Shown here: in pieces, positions 28,988 to 38,263 of the stretch
How the letters are laid out: every line of letters starts with the position of its first letter
Numbering within the stretch: the first letter of the stretch is position 1
Origin: Duganella sp. sic0402
Lineage (GTDB): Bacteria; Pseudomonadota; Gammaproteobacteria; Burkholderiales; Burkholderiaceae_D
Length of the DNA: 64,000 nucleotides
Direction of reading: 5' to 3'
Assembly (NCBI RefSeq): GCF_019219065.1
Contig: NZ_JAHUWK010000005.1
Coordinates: 186,001-250,000 of the forward strand
Made by a program: the position numbers and the translations under genes
Notes under the pieces: model-generated
Databases searched by the model: none
What the model was told of the DNA's origin: nothing
The model's input: the letters and a program-made list of their open reading frames with translations, nothing else

Positions 28988-29002
28988 TCAGCACCCGGCT
29001 AG

Positions 29003-29060
29003 ACGATTACCACGAATAATCGTTATAAAACAAATGCTTAGGAATTTTCATCGAAATTCC
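29003..29060. promoter_or_regulatory. Two inverted repeats in the divergent alpha-glucosidase/POT region
   Basis: ACGATTA-N7-TAATCGT spans 29003-29023, and GGAATTT-N6-AAATTCC spans 29041-29060. Both are perfect. They lie upstream of the alpha-glucosidase promoter and of the POT transporter gene, and could serve either side. Confidence 0.5.
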
Positions 29061-29072
29061 CAAGATAAAAAT

Positions 29073-29087
29073 AGTAGTCAAACTACA
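29073..29087 (+). promoter_or_regulatory. Candidate TGTAGT-N3-ACTACA operator, POT gene
   Basis: AGTAGTCAAACTACA contains the perfect core GTAGT-CAA-ACTAC and ends 20 nt before the GTG start of the POT transporter. It matches the sites at 56880 and 57127. Confidence 0.55.
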
Positions 29088-29107
29088 CAAACACAGGAGT
29101 AAACACA

Positions 29108-30688
29108 GTGAGCACAGTGAGCAATAACGGCAACGGGCCCATGCCCCGTCAAATCCCCTACATCATTGCCAACGAAGGCTGCGAACGTTTCAGCTTTTAT
29201 GGCATGCGCAACATCCTGACGCCTTTCTTGCTCAGCACGCTGCTTTTGTTTATCCCGATCGGCGACCGCACCGGCGAAGCCAAGCACATCTTCCACACCT
29301 TTGTGATCGGCGTGTATTTCTTCCCGCTGCTGGGCGGCTGGATTGCCGACCGCTTCTGGGGCAAGTACAAGACGGTATTCTGGTTCAGCCTGATTTACGT
29401 GGCGGGCCACGCCTGCCTGGCCATCTTTGAACACAATCTGGAAGGCTTCTATCTCGGCCTGGCGCTGATCGCATTCGGCTCGGGCGGCATCAAGCCGCTG
29501 GTGGTGGCCTTTGTCGGCGACCAGTTCGACCAGACCAACAAGAACCGCGCCAAGCTGGTGTTCGACGCGTTCTACTGGATCATCAATTTCGGCTCCTTCT
29601 TTGCCTCGCTGCTGATGCCGGTGCTGCTGCGCGACTACGGTCCGAGCGTGGCGTTTGGCATTCCCGGCCTGCTGATGGCGCTGGCCACTGTGGTGTTCTG
29701 GATGGGCCGCAAGAAATACGTGCACGTACCGCCTGCGGCGCCGAATCCGGATTCGTTCAGCAGCGTTGCCCGCACTGCCCTGCTGGCGCGCGCGCCTGGT
29801 CAATGGCGCCCTGGCTTGTTCGTGGCCGGCGTTGGCGCCGTGGCCGCGGTGATCTCGCTGTGCCTGACACCGTTCATCGGCTTCGTCATTGCCGCCTGCA
29901 CGGCGCTGGTGCTGGTGCTGGCGTTTGGCGGCATCGGCGTCTCGATGCAACTGGAGCGCGCACGCGGCAAGCATACCGATGCGGCAGTGGAAGGTGTGCG
30001 CGCCGTGCTGCGCATTCTGATCGTGTTCGCGATGATCACGCCGTTCTGGTCGCTGTTCGACCAGAAAGCATCGACCTGGATCGTGCAGGCCAACTCGATG
30101 GACAGCCCGCTGCTGTCGATCTTCGGCTGGGAATTCAAACTGCTGCCGGCGCAGATGCAGGCGGTCAATCCAATCCTGGTGATGCTGCTGATCCCGCTGA
30201 ACAACATCCTGCTGTTCCCGCTGATGCGCGCGATTGGCATCACGCCAACGCCGCTGCGCCGCATGGGCCTGGGCATTGCGCTGTCGGCGTCGTCATGGGT
30301 GGTGATCGGCATGATCCAGCTGTGGATGGATGGCGGCGACCACGTCTCCATCATGTGGCAGTTGCTGCCGTATGCGCTGCTGACGCTGGGTGAAGTGCTG
30401 GTGTCCGCCACCGGCCTGGAGTTCGCCTACAGCCAGGCGCCGGCGTCGATGAAAGGCATCATTTTGAGCTTCTGGTATCTGGCCGTCACGGTCGGCAACC
30501 TGTGGGTACTGATCGTCAACTCGGCGGTAAAGAACGATGTGGTCAGCGGCTGGATTGCCAACAGCGGCCTGAGTCCGATCGCCTTCCAGATGTTCTTCTT
30601 CGCCGCCTTCGCCGCCGTCGTCACCGCCATCTTCGCGCTGTATGCCACGCGCTACAAGATGGTGGACAACTATCGCAAGTCGGCCTAG
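29108..30688 (+). CDS. POT-family proton-coupled transporter (PTR2)
   Basis: A 526-residue, 12 to 14-helix proton-dependent oligopeptide transporter. The family motif NEGCERFSFYGMRNILTPFLL is in helix 1, and FGSGGIKPLVVAFVGDQF and FYWIINFGSF follow. It starts at GTG 29108 with AGGAG 8 nt upstream; a second GTG three codons later is possible. POT proteins normally import di- and tripeptides with protons. The surrounding starch genes and the divergent alpha-glucosidase are suggestive, but I see no evidence for a sugar substrate. Confidence 0.9.
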   Translation: MSTVSNNGNGPMPRQIPYIIANEGCERFSFYGMRNILTPFLLSTLLLFIPIGDRTGEAKHIFHTFVIGVYFFPLLGGWIADRFWGKYKTVFWFSLIYVAGHACLAIFEHNLEGFYLGLALIAFGSGGIKPLVVAFVGDQFDQTNKNRAKLVFDAFYWIINFGSFFASLLMPVLLRDYGPSVAFGIPGLLMALATVVFWMGRKKYVHVPPAAPNPDSFSSVARTALLARAPGQWRPGLFVAGVGAVAAVISLCLTPFIGFVIAACTALVLVLAFGGIGVSMQLERARGKHTDAAVEGVRAVLRILIVFAMITPFWSLFDQKASTWIVQANSMDSPLLSIFGWEFKLLPAQMQAVNPILVMLLIPLNNILLFPLMRAIGITPTPLRRMGLGIALSASSWVVIGMIQLWMDGGDHVSIMWQLLPYALLTLGEVLVSATGLEFAYSQAPASMKGIILSFWYLAVTVGNLWVLIVNSAVKNDVVSGWIANSGLSPIAFQMFFFAAFAAVVTAIFALYATRYKMVDNYRKSA

Positions 30689-30815
30689 CAAAGCGTTCGC
30701 GGCGGGCAAGGCAACTCTGACCCGCTGCAATCATCACCATCGATCGCCAGGAAGTATCAAAACTACAGATTCTGGAGTACCATAACCGCCAAATTCAAGG
30801 GTAATTTGCAGATTT

Positions 30816-30830
30816 TGTAACTGCACTACC
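30816..30830 (+). promoter_or_regulatory. Weak TGTAGT-N3-ACTACA-like site, pullulanase gene
   Basis: TGTAACTGCACTACC matches 9 of 12 defined positions and ends 26 nt before the pullulanase ATG. On its own it would be unconvincing. Confidence 0.25.
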
Positions 30831-30856
30831 TAATATTGACGGTTTTGGGAGACGGT

Positions 30857-33565
30857 ATGGCGGGTAAGCACGTGGTAGCGGCAGGTTTGGGGGGCGCGCT
30901 GGCGCTGTCTTGTTTGACGGCGGCGGCTGCGCCGTCGCTGGCGGATTGCGACGGGGCGTTTACCACGACGCTGAACGCCGCCCCGGCTGTCGATGCGCGG
31001 GCTTATTGGTTGAACCGGCAGTTGATCAAGTGGCCGGCTGCTGACGCTGATGGCGTGTTCAAGCTGTATTACTCCGCTACTGCGCAGTTGCGCGCGGCGG
31101 CTGGCACGCGCCTCATCGGCGCAGATGGTGCGGTCGCTTTGTCGCGTTTTGAGGGCGCGTTGCCAGCCGACGTCGCGCAGCGCTTCAAGTTCGTCGGCGC
31201 CGGGCCGGTGCTGGCAGTCACATCAGGCGACACGGCGCGCTTGCTGACGCGGCAGGTGCTGCTGGTGCGCGAAGCCGCCGATGGCACGGTGCGCGATGCG
31301 ACCACGCTGCAAATCGCTGGCGCGCTCGATGATCTTTACGCTGGCGCGGCCAAGGCCGGCGATCTCGGCGTCACCGTCGGCTCACGCGACGCGGGCTTCA
31401 AGCTGTGGGCGCCGACCGCACAAAACGTCGCGCTGTGCACTTACGACAGCGGCAGCAGCAAAGCCAACGCCATCACGCCGATGACGCGCGATGACGCCAC
31501 CGGCATCTGGTCCGCGCGCGCCGGTCAAGCTGGCCAGTATTACCAATACCTGGCGGACGTGGTGGCCCCCTCCGCAGGGCTGGTACGCAATCTGGTCACA
31601 GATCCCTATTCCGTCAGCCTGACGGCCGATTCAAAGCGCAGCTACATCGCCGACCTGGGCGCGGCACAGCTCAAGCCTGCCGGCTGGGACAAGTCGCGCG
31701 CGCCAAACAAGGTCGCCGCGCAAACCGACATGACGGTCTACGAACTGCACGTTCGCGACTTCTCAATCAACGACAACACCGTCAGCGCCGCCAATCGCGG
31801 CAAGTACACCGCCTTCACCGAAACGACATCGAACGGCATGAAACACCTGGCCGCGCTCAGCAAAGCCGGCATGACCGACATCCACCTGCTGCCGGTGTAC
31901 GACATCGGCAGTGTGCCGGAACAAGGCTGCGTCGCGCCGCAGATCGCGGCGGCCGCGCCAGACAGCGAGGCGCAGCAAGCCGCCGTGGAGAAAGTCAAAT
32001 TCCAGGACTGCTACAACTGGGGCTACGACCCATACCATTACAACGCGCCCGAAGGCAGCTACAGCACCGATCCCGCCGACGGCGCCAAACGCATCCTCGA
32101 ATTCCGCCAGATGGTGCAAGCGCTGCACAAGGCCGGCCTGCGCGTCGGCATGGACGTGGTCTACAACCACACCTACATCGCCGGGCAGAACGAGAAGTCG
32201 GTGCTGGACCGCGTAGTCCCCGGCTACTACCACCGCCTCAACGCCAAAGGCGATATCGAACGTTCCACCTGCTGCGACAACACCGCTACCGAAAACCTCA
32301 TGATGGGCAAGCTGATGATCGATTCGGCGGCGCTGTGGGTCAAGCATTACAAGATCGACTCCTTCCGCTTCGACCTGATGGGCCACCAGCCACGCGCCAC
32401 GATGGAGCAGCTGCAAGCCCGCGTCGGCAAGCGGATCAACCTGATCGGCGAAGGCTGGAACTTCGGCGAAGTGGCTGACGGCGCACGCTTCGTGCAAGCC
32501 TCGCAGCTGTCGCTGAACGGCAGCGGCATCGGCACCTTCAGCGACCGCGCACGCGATGCGGTACGTGGCGGCGGCGCCGGCGACAGCGGCGTGCAGCTGA
32601 TCACGCAGCAAGGCTACATCAATGGCCTCGTCTACGACGCGAATGAACAAGCGGCCAAGCGCCCGCTGGCAGATCTGCTGCAGGCATCGGACATGGTCAA
32701 GGCCGGCCTGGCCGGCACCATCCGCAGCTACCCGCTGACAACCGCCGACGGCCGCACCATGGCGCTGCAGGACATTGTCTACGGCGGCAACCAGCCGGCC
32801 GGCTACGCCAGCGAGCCAGGCGAAACCGTCAACTACGTCGAGAATCACGATAACCAGACGCTGTACGACATCAACGCCTTCAAGCTGCCGCAAACCACCA
32901 CCGCGCGCGAGCGCGCACAAGTGCAGATGCTGGGCGCTGCCATCAACGCCTTCAGCCAGGGCGTAGCCTACTTCCACGCCGGCTTCGATATCCTGCGCTC
33001 CAAATCGCTGGACCGTAACAGCTTCGAGTCCGGCGACTGGTTCAACCGTCTCGACTGGAGCTACCAGGACAACTACTACGGCACCGGCTTGCCGCCCGCC
33101 GCCGACAACGGCAAGGACTACGCGCTGATCAAGCCCATTCTGCGCAACGCCGCGATCAAGCCAGCGCCAGCCGACATCGCTTACGCGCGCGATGCCTTCC
33201 GCGACCTGCTGTCCATCCGCGCCAGCAGCACACTGTTCCGCCTGCGCGCTGCGGCAGACATCAGGCAACGCCTGCGTTTCTTCAACACCGGCCCGCAGCA
33301 GACAGCAACCGTGATCGCCGCCCACATCGACGGCAAGGACTATCCGGGCGCACGCTTCAAGTCCATCACCTACCTGATCAACGTCGACAAAGCCGCGCAA
33401 ACGATCACCGTGGCGGAAGAAAAGAATCGCCGCTACAAACTGCACCCGGTCCACACCAGCAAGAACGCGGCGGACCAGCGCATCGCCGCTGAAGCCAGCT
33501 ACAACCAGGCCACCGGCGCCTACAGCATTCCGGCTCGCAGTGCGGTGGTTTTCGTCGAGCAGTGA
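30857..33565 (+). CDS. pulA: Pullulanase-type GH13 (alpha-1,6-glucosidase), secreted
   Basis: A 902-residue debranching enzyme that cleaves alpha-1,6 branches of pullulan or limit dextrins. The start is ATG 30857 with GGGAGA 4 nt upstream, opening a signal peptide that ends near TAAAAP. The N-terminal beta domains include a CBM48-like module (about 165-270, FKLWAPTAQNVALCTYD). The catalytic barrel has YNWGYDPYHYNAPEGSYS, typical of pullulanases, nucleophile D506 (FRFDLMGH), acid/base E532 (LIGEGWNFGE) and D665 (VENHDNQTL). A DUF3372-like C-terminal beta domain follows. Transcribed alone, between the POT and GH92 genes. Confidence 0.93.
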   Translation: MAGKHVVAAGLGGALALSCLTAAAAPSLADCDGAFTTTLNAAPAVDARAYWLNRQLIKWPAADADGVFKLYYSATAQLRAAAGTRLIGADGAVALSRFEGALPADVAQRFKFVGAGPVLAVTSGDTARLLTRQVLLVREAADGTVRDATTLQIAGALDDLYAGAAKAGDLGVTVGSRDAGFKLWAPTAQNVALCTYDSGSSKANAITPMTRDDATGIWSARAGQAGQYYQYLADVVAPSAGLVRNLVTDPYSVSLTADSKRSYIADLGAAQLKPAGWDKSRAPNKVAAQTDMTVYELHVRDFSINDNTVSAANRGKYTAFTETTSNGMKHLAALSKAGMTDIHLLPVYDIGSVPEQGCVAPQIAAAAPDSEAQQAAVEKVKFQDCYNWGYDPYHYNAPEGSYSTDPADGAKRILEFRQMVQALHKAGLRVGMDVVYNHTYIAGQNEKSVLDRVVPGYYHRLNAKGDIERSTCCDNTATENLMMGKLMIDSAALWVKHYKIDSFRFDLMGHQPRATMEQLQARVGKRINLIGEGWNFGEVADGARFVQASQLSLNGSGIGTFSDRARDAVRGGGAGDSGVQLITQQGYINGLVYDANEQAAKRPLADLLQASDMVKAGLAGTIRSYPLTTADGRTMALQDIVYGGNQPAGYASEPGETVNYVENHDNQTLYDINAFKLPQTTTARERAQVQMLGAAINAFSQGVAYFHAGFDILRSKSLDRNSFESGDWFNRLDWSYQDNYYGTGLPPAADNGKDYALIKPILRNAAIKPAPADIAYARDAFRDLLSIRASSTLFRLRAAADIRQRLRFFNTGPQQTATVIAAHIDGKDYPGARFKSITYLINVDKAAQTITVAEEKNRRYKLHPVHTSKNAADQRIAAEASYNQATGAYSIPARSAVVFVEQ

Positions 33566-33661
33566 TGTTTAGTTGGGAGCCGCTAAACTGCGGCCTCCCC
33601 ATGTAAGCGGCGGCGCGACAATGCTACACTGGCTCGTCGTCAGCTGCCTCTTATCCCGCAT

Positions 33662-35947
33662 ATGAAACTGCATACGCTTGTCTTGCCAGCCTTGCTGGTA
33701 TCACTCACCGCCTTCGCTCAACCTGTCAAAGATCCTGTCGAATGGGTTAATCCCCTGATGGGCACAGCAAGCAAGCCGGAACTCTCCAACGGCAATACCT
33801 ATCCCACCATCGCCCTGCCCTGGGGGATGAATTTCTGGACGCCGCAAACCGGCAAGATGGGCAACGGTTGGGCCTATACCTACGACGCCGACAAGATCCG
33901 CGGCTTCAAGCAGACGCACCAGCCTTCGCCGTGGATGAACGACTACGGCCAGTTCGCCATCATGCCGGTGACGGGCAAGCTGCGCTTCAACCAGGACGAC
34001 CGCGCCAGCTGGTTCTCGCACAAGGCGGAAGTCGCCAAGCCTTACTATTACAGCGTTTATCTGGCCGACTCGGATGTCACCACCGAAATCACGCCAACTG
34101 AACGCGCCGCACAATTCCGCTTCACCTGGCCGAAGACCGACCAGGCTTACGTGGTGGTGGACGCTTACGACAAAGGCTCTTACATCAAGGTGCTGCCGGA
34201 GCAGCGCAAGATCGTCGGCTACAGCACCCGCTACGCACGCGGCCCGCTGCCGAAGAATTTCAAGAACTACTTCGTCATCTACTTCGACAAGCCGTTCACC
34301 TCCACCCACATCTGGAGCGGCAACAAGCTGGTCGAAGGCGTGACCGAACTGGCCAGCGAGCATAGTGGTGCAGTAGTCGGCTTCAAGACTGAAAAAGGCG
34401 AGAAGGTCGGCATGCGCGTGGCCTCGTCCTTCATCAGCGAAGAACAGGCGGAGCTGAACCTCAAGCGCGAGCTGGCCAGCGACAACTTCGACACCACCGC
34501 GCAAAAAGGCAAAGATATCTGGAACAAGACGCTGAGCCGCATTAGCGTTGAAGGCGGCAGCGTCGACCAGACCCGCACCTTCTATTCCAGCTTGTACCGC
34601 ATGCTGTTCTTCCCGAACAAACTGTACGAGATCGACGCCAACAACCAGGTCGTTCACTGGAGCCCTTACAACGGCGAGATCCTGCCCGGCTATATGTTTG
34701 CCGGCACCGGCTTTTGGGACACCTTCCGCGCGCTCTATCCTTTCCTGAATCTGATGTACCCGTCGATCAACAAGGAGATGCAGCAAGGCCTGGTCAACGA
34801 CTACAAGGAAGGCGGCTGGCTGCCGGAGTGGTCCAGCCCCGGCCTGGCCGACGTCATGATCGGCAACAACTCTGCGTCGGTGGTGGCGGACGCTTACATC
34901 AAGGGCTTGCGCGGCTACGACATCGAAACGCTGTGGCAGGCGCTCAAGCACGGCGCCAACAACGAAGGACCGATGAGCGCTGTCGGCCGCAAGGGCGTCA
35001 AGTACTACAACGAATTGGGCTATGTGCCCTACGACGTGAAGATCAACGAGAACGCCGCGCGCACGCTGGAATACGCCTACGACGATTTCACCATCTGGCA
35101 ACTGGGCAAAGCGCTGGGCAAGCCGGAATCGGAAATCGGCATCTACAAGCAGCGCGCGATGAACTACAAGAAGCTGTTCGATCCGGAGTCTGGCCTGATG
35201 CGCGGCAAGAACCAGGATGGCAGCTTCCAGTCGCCGTTCAATCCCTTCAAGTGGGGCGACGCTTTCACCGAGGGGAATAGCTGGCACTACACCTGGTCGG
35301 TATTCCAGGACGTGAACGGTCTGGTGCAGCTGATGGGTGGCCGCGAAAAATTCGTCGCCAAGCTGGATGAGGTATTCACGCTGCCGCCGATTTACGACGA
35401 GAGCTACTACGGTCAGGTCATCCACGAAATCCGCGAAATGCAGATTGCGAACATGGGCCAGTACGCGCACGGCAACCAGCCTATCCAGCACATGATCTAC
35501 CTGTACGGCTACGCCGGTGCGCCATGGAAGACCCAGTACTGGGCGCGTGAAACCATGAACCGCATGTACAAGCCCACGCCGGACGGCTATTGCGGTGACG
35601 AGGACAACGGCCAGACTTCGGCCTGGTATGTGTTCTCCGCGCTGGGCTTCTATCCGGTGACACCGGCGGCGCCGCAGTACGTGCTGGGTGCGCCGCTGTT
35701 CAAGAAAGCTACGCTGCACCTGGAGAATGGCAAGACCATCACCATCAACGCGCCGTCCAACAGCAACAGCCAGCGCTACGTCAAGTCGCTGAAGGTGAAC
35801 GGTAAAGCCCATGCGCACAACTGGCTGAATCACGCCGCGCTGATGCAAGGCGCCACGCTGGACTTCGACATGTCCAGCCAGCCCAATACGCAGCGCGGCA
35901 CCAAGGATGAGGACGCCCCCTATTCGATGTCTACAGATCGACCTTGA
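33662..35947 (+). CDS. GH92 exo-alpha-mannosidase, secreted
   Basis: A 761-residue GH92 enzyme with a signal peptide (1-19, ending TAFAQ). GH92 marks are DPVEWVNPLMGT at the mature N-terminus, GNTYPTIALPWGMNFWTPQTG, and the C-terminal GYCGDEDNGQTSAWYVFSALGFYPVTP. It also has ITPTERAAQFRFTWP and GTGFWDTFRALYPF. Family members are calcium-dependent exo-alpha-1,2/1,3/1,4-mannosidases. It is the only mannan- or N-glycan-directed gene in a starch region. The last 17 bp overlap the convergent siderophore receptor gene. Confidence 0.92.
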   Translation: MKLHTLVLPALLVSLTAFAQPVKDPVEWVNPLMGTASKPELSNGNTYPTIALPWGMNFWTPQTGKMGNGWAYTYDADKIRGFKQTHQPSPWMNDYGQFAIMPVTGKLRFNQDDRASWFSHKAEVAKPYYYSVYLADSDVTTEITPTERAAQFRFTWPKTDQAYVVVDAYDKGSYIKVLPEQRKIVGYSTRYARGPLPKNFKNYFVIYFDKPFTSTHIWSGNKLVEGVTELASEHSGAVVGFKTEKGEKVGMRVASSFISEEQAELNLKRELASDNFDTTAQKGKDIWNKTLSRISVEGGSVDQTRTFYSSLYRMLFFPNKLYEIDANNQVVHWSPYNGEILPGYMFAGTGFWDTFRALYPFLNLMYPSINKEMQQGLVNDYKEGGWLPEWSSPGLADVMIGNNSASVVADAYIKGLRGYDIETLWQALKHGANNEGPMSAVGRKGVKYYNELGYVPYDVKINENAARTLEYAYDDFTIWQLGKALGKPESEIGIYKQRAMNYKKLFDPESGLMRGKNQDGSFQSPFNPFKWGDAFTEGNSWHYTWSVFQDVNGLVQLMGGREKFVAKLDEVFTLPPIYDESYYGQVIHEIREMQIANMGQYAHGNQPIQHMIYLYGYAGAPWKTQYWARETMNRMYKPTPDGYCGDEDNGQTSAWYVFSALGFYPVTPAAPQYVLGAPLFKKATLHLENGKTITINAPSNSNSQRYVKSLKVNGKAHAHNWLNHAALMQGATLDFDMSSQPNTQRGTKDEDAPYSMSTDRP

Positions 35948-38018
35948 GGCGGGTAACCAAGCTGCGCTCGACGCCTGGCACCACGTACAGATTGCCCCAC
36001 GAGTTGCTGTAGTACCCGCGGTTCAACAAATTGTTCACGTCCAGTGACAGGCGCGTGGTTTTGTTGATTTGCCAGTAGCCCAGCAGCTTGGCCGTAGCAT
36101 ACGACGGCAGCGAGTAGGTATCGGCGGTATTGCCGGCGCGGTCGCCGACATAGTTCGCGCCACCGCCGGCGCCCCAGCGTCCGCCGCCTTCCAGCGCCGC
36201 TTCGCGGATCAGCAGCAGGCCGGCGCTGGTCTTCGGCACATTCATCAGGCGCGCACCGCTGCGCAGCGTCTTATCCTTGGACACGCGCGCATCGATCCAC
36301 GAGAAGTTGGCGGTCACGCGCCAGTTGTCGTTGATCTGGCCGAAGGCGTCCGCCTCAAAGCCGCTGCTCTTCACCTCACCTGCCGCCACCGAATAGCCGG
36401 GAACATCGCTGGCCGTCAGCACATTGGTCTTGCTGATATCGAACACGGCGAAGCTGGCGCCCAGGCGTTCGTCGGCGGTCTGCAATTTCACGCCCGCTTC
36501 ATACGCGGTGGAATGCTGCGGATCGAAGGCGCGGCCGCTGATGTCGGTGCCGCTGTTGCCACGGAAGGACTTGCCAGCCGAGACATACACCGAACTCCAG
36601 CTGGCCGGCAGATAAGTGACGCCGGCGCGCGGCGACACTTCGCTTTGCTGCTGGCGCGTGTCGGTCTTCGCCACGCGGTTGACCACGTGCTGCTTATACT
36701 GATCCCAGCGCAGCCCGGCCAGCAGTTTCCATTGCGGCGTAAGGCTGATCTGGTCTTGCGCGAACAGCGCCTTCACGCGCTGCTGCTCGTCCGAACTGGT
36801 GGTCAGCAGCGTCAACGCCGGCGCAGGCTTGCCGTACACCGGTGCATAGATATCGATCGGGTAATTGGTAGAGCGCAGAATTTCCATATTCATGAACAGG
36901 CTCGACGCCTCGGCGCCGAACAGCACCGTATGCGCGACGCCACCGGTATTGAACTTGCCTTCGAACTCCGCCTGCATCGACACATCGCGCGACGGCAGCT
37001 GGCGCCAGGTCGCCTGGCGGTTCAGCGTGCGGTTATCAGCGGCCAGCGCATTGGCTTCGGTGTAGTCGCCATCAAAGGTGCTCTCCTTGTAGCTGGCGCC
37101 CAGCCTCGCGCGCCAGCCGTCCGCCAGCACGCGGTCCAGCGTCAGCTGATGGGTGTCGCTGTTCAGGCGCATATTGCGGTCCGATGGTTCATTCAGCACG
37201 CGGTCGCGCGGCAGCGTGCCCAGCACGCCGCGTACATTGATCACGCCACGGTCCAGCGGCGTATTCACGCGCATGAATTCCCCTTCGTAATTCAGCGTGG
37301 TCGCATTGTCGATCACCCAGGTCAGCGCCGGCGCGATCAGGTGACGCTGGTTATCCAGCAGCGACGAGCGGCTCATGCCCTCTTCCGCCATCAGATTGAG
37401 GCGGTACGCGACATTGCTGCCCAAGGCGCCAGTGCTGTCCAGCGTCGCGCGGCGCAGGCCACGGCTGCCGACGCTGATCTCGGCCACGTTATGTGTCGAG
37501 AACTTCGGCTTCTTGGTGACGATGTTGATGGTGCCGCCAGGTTCACTGCTGCCGTACACCGACGACGCCGGGCCTTTCAGAAATTCGAAGCGCTCCACGG
37601 TGGCGGTATCGCGCGGCGGATTGTAGCCGCGCGAGCCGGGAAAGCCGTTAACCAGAAACCCCATGTCGGTACTGCTGAAACCACGGATGCCGAAGTTGTC
37701 CCAGGTGCCGCCAAAGTCGTTCAGGCGGGAGATACCGCTAACATAATCCACCGTGTCGGCCAGGCGCAGCGCGCCCAGGTCCTCGATCTGTTGCGCCGTC
37801 ATCACGCGCACCGCTTGCGGCACTTCGCGCAGCGGCGTGTCGGTGCGGGTGGCGCCGCTGGAATGCGAAGGATTGTAGAAATCGGTGCTGCGGTCGCCCG
37901 CCACCGTCACCTGCGGCAGGGCCTGCTCACTCTCTTGCGCGGCGGCCAGCGGCGAGGCGGCGGCCAGGCCTAGCGCCAGCCAATGCGCCGGGGCGCGGCT
38001 TCGAATCTGAAACGACAT
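35931..38018 (-). CDS. TonB-dependent siderophore receptor
   Basis: A 695-residue outer-membrane receptor of the ferric siderophore type (TIGR01783-like). It has a signal peptide ending SPLAAAQ, a TonB-box region LPQVTVAGD, the plug with TDTPLREVPQAVRVMTAQQIEDLGALRLADTVDYVSGI, and GPASSVYGSSEPGGTINIVTKKP. The barrel ends in LVTRLKVDL. A Fur-box-like sequence is centred about 45 nt upstream, so iron-repressed expression is likely. It is smaller than, and distinct from, the two sugar-type receptors in this window. The ligand is probably a hydroxamate-type siderophore, but this is inference. Confidence 0.9.
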   Translation of the reverse strand: MSFQIRSRAPAHWLALGLAAASPLAAAQESEQALPQVTVAGDRSTDFYNPSHSSGATRTDTPLREVPQAVRVMTAQQIEDLGALRLADTVDYVSGISRLNDFGGTWDNFGIRGFSSTDMGFLVNGFPGSRGYNPPRDTATVERFEFLKGPASSVYGSSEPGGTINIVTKKPKFSTHNVAEISVGSRGLRRATLDSTGALGSNVAYRLNLMAEEGMSRSSLLDNQRHLIAPALTWVIDNATTLNYEGEFMRVNTPLDRGVINVRGVLGTLPRDRVLNEPSDRNMRLNSDTHQLTLDRVLADGWRARLGASYKESTFDGDYTEANALAADNRTLNRQATWRQLPSRDVSMQAEFEGKFNTGGVAHTVLFGAEASSLFMNMEILRSTNYPIDIYAPVYGKPAPALTLLTTSSDEQQRVKALFAQDQISLTPQWKLLAGLRWDQYKQHVVNRVAKTDTRQQQSEVSPRAGVTYLPASWSSVYVSAGKSFRGNSGTDISGRAFDPQHSTAYEAGVKLQTADERLGASFAVFDISKTNVLTASDVPGYSVAAGEVKSSGFEADAFGQINDNWRVTANFSWIDARVSKDKTLRSGARLMNVPKTSAGLLLIREAALEGGGRWGAGGGANYVGDRAGNTADTYSLPSYATAKLLGYWQINKTTRLSLDVNNLLNRGYYSNSWGNLYVVPGVERSLVTRLKVDL

Positions 38019-38053
38019 GAAAAATCCGTGTGAAATTAAAAAAGTTTCACAAT

Positions 38054-38072
38054 ATAAATGAGAAGCATTTTC
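38054..38072 (-). promoter_or_regulatory. Fur-box-like site upstream of siderophore receptor
   Basis: ATAAATGAGAAGCATTTTC matches 13 of 19 positions of the Fur consensus GATAATGATAATCATTATC. It lies 35-54 nt before the receptor ATG. Confidence 0.6.
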
Positions 38073-38263
38073 AATTGCAAGTTAAATCCCACGTTCTGTA
38101 GGGGTTTTAAAGTCAGCAAAGAAAGCCGTCGCATGGTATGATGAAATTACCATACGGAAATAAATTTGTATTTTTCGCCATCATCCCGAGCCCCATCTCC
38201 GCTCCCGATACCCGCCAGTGCCGTCGCCCCGCATTGCACCTGATCCGCCTTACGGAAACGCAC

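Noticed and set aside
33567..33604. Possible terminator after pullulanase (GGGAG...CTCCC hairpin)
   Set aside because: The stem needs a bulge and no T run follows, so it is not listed as a terminator.
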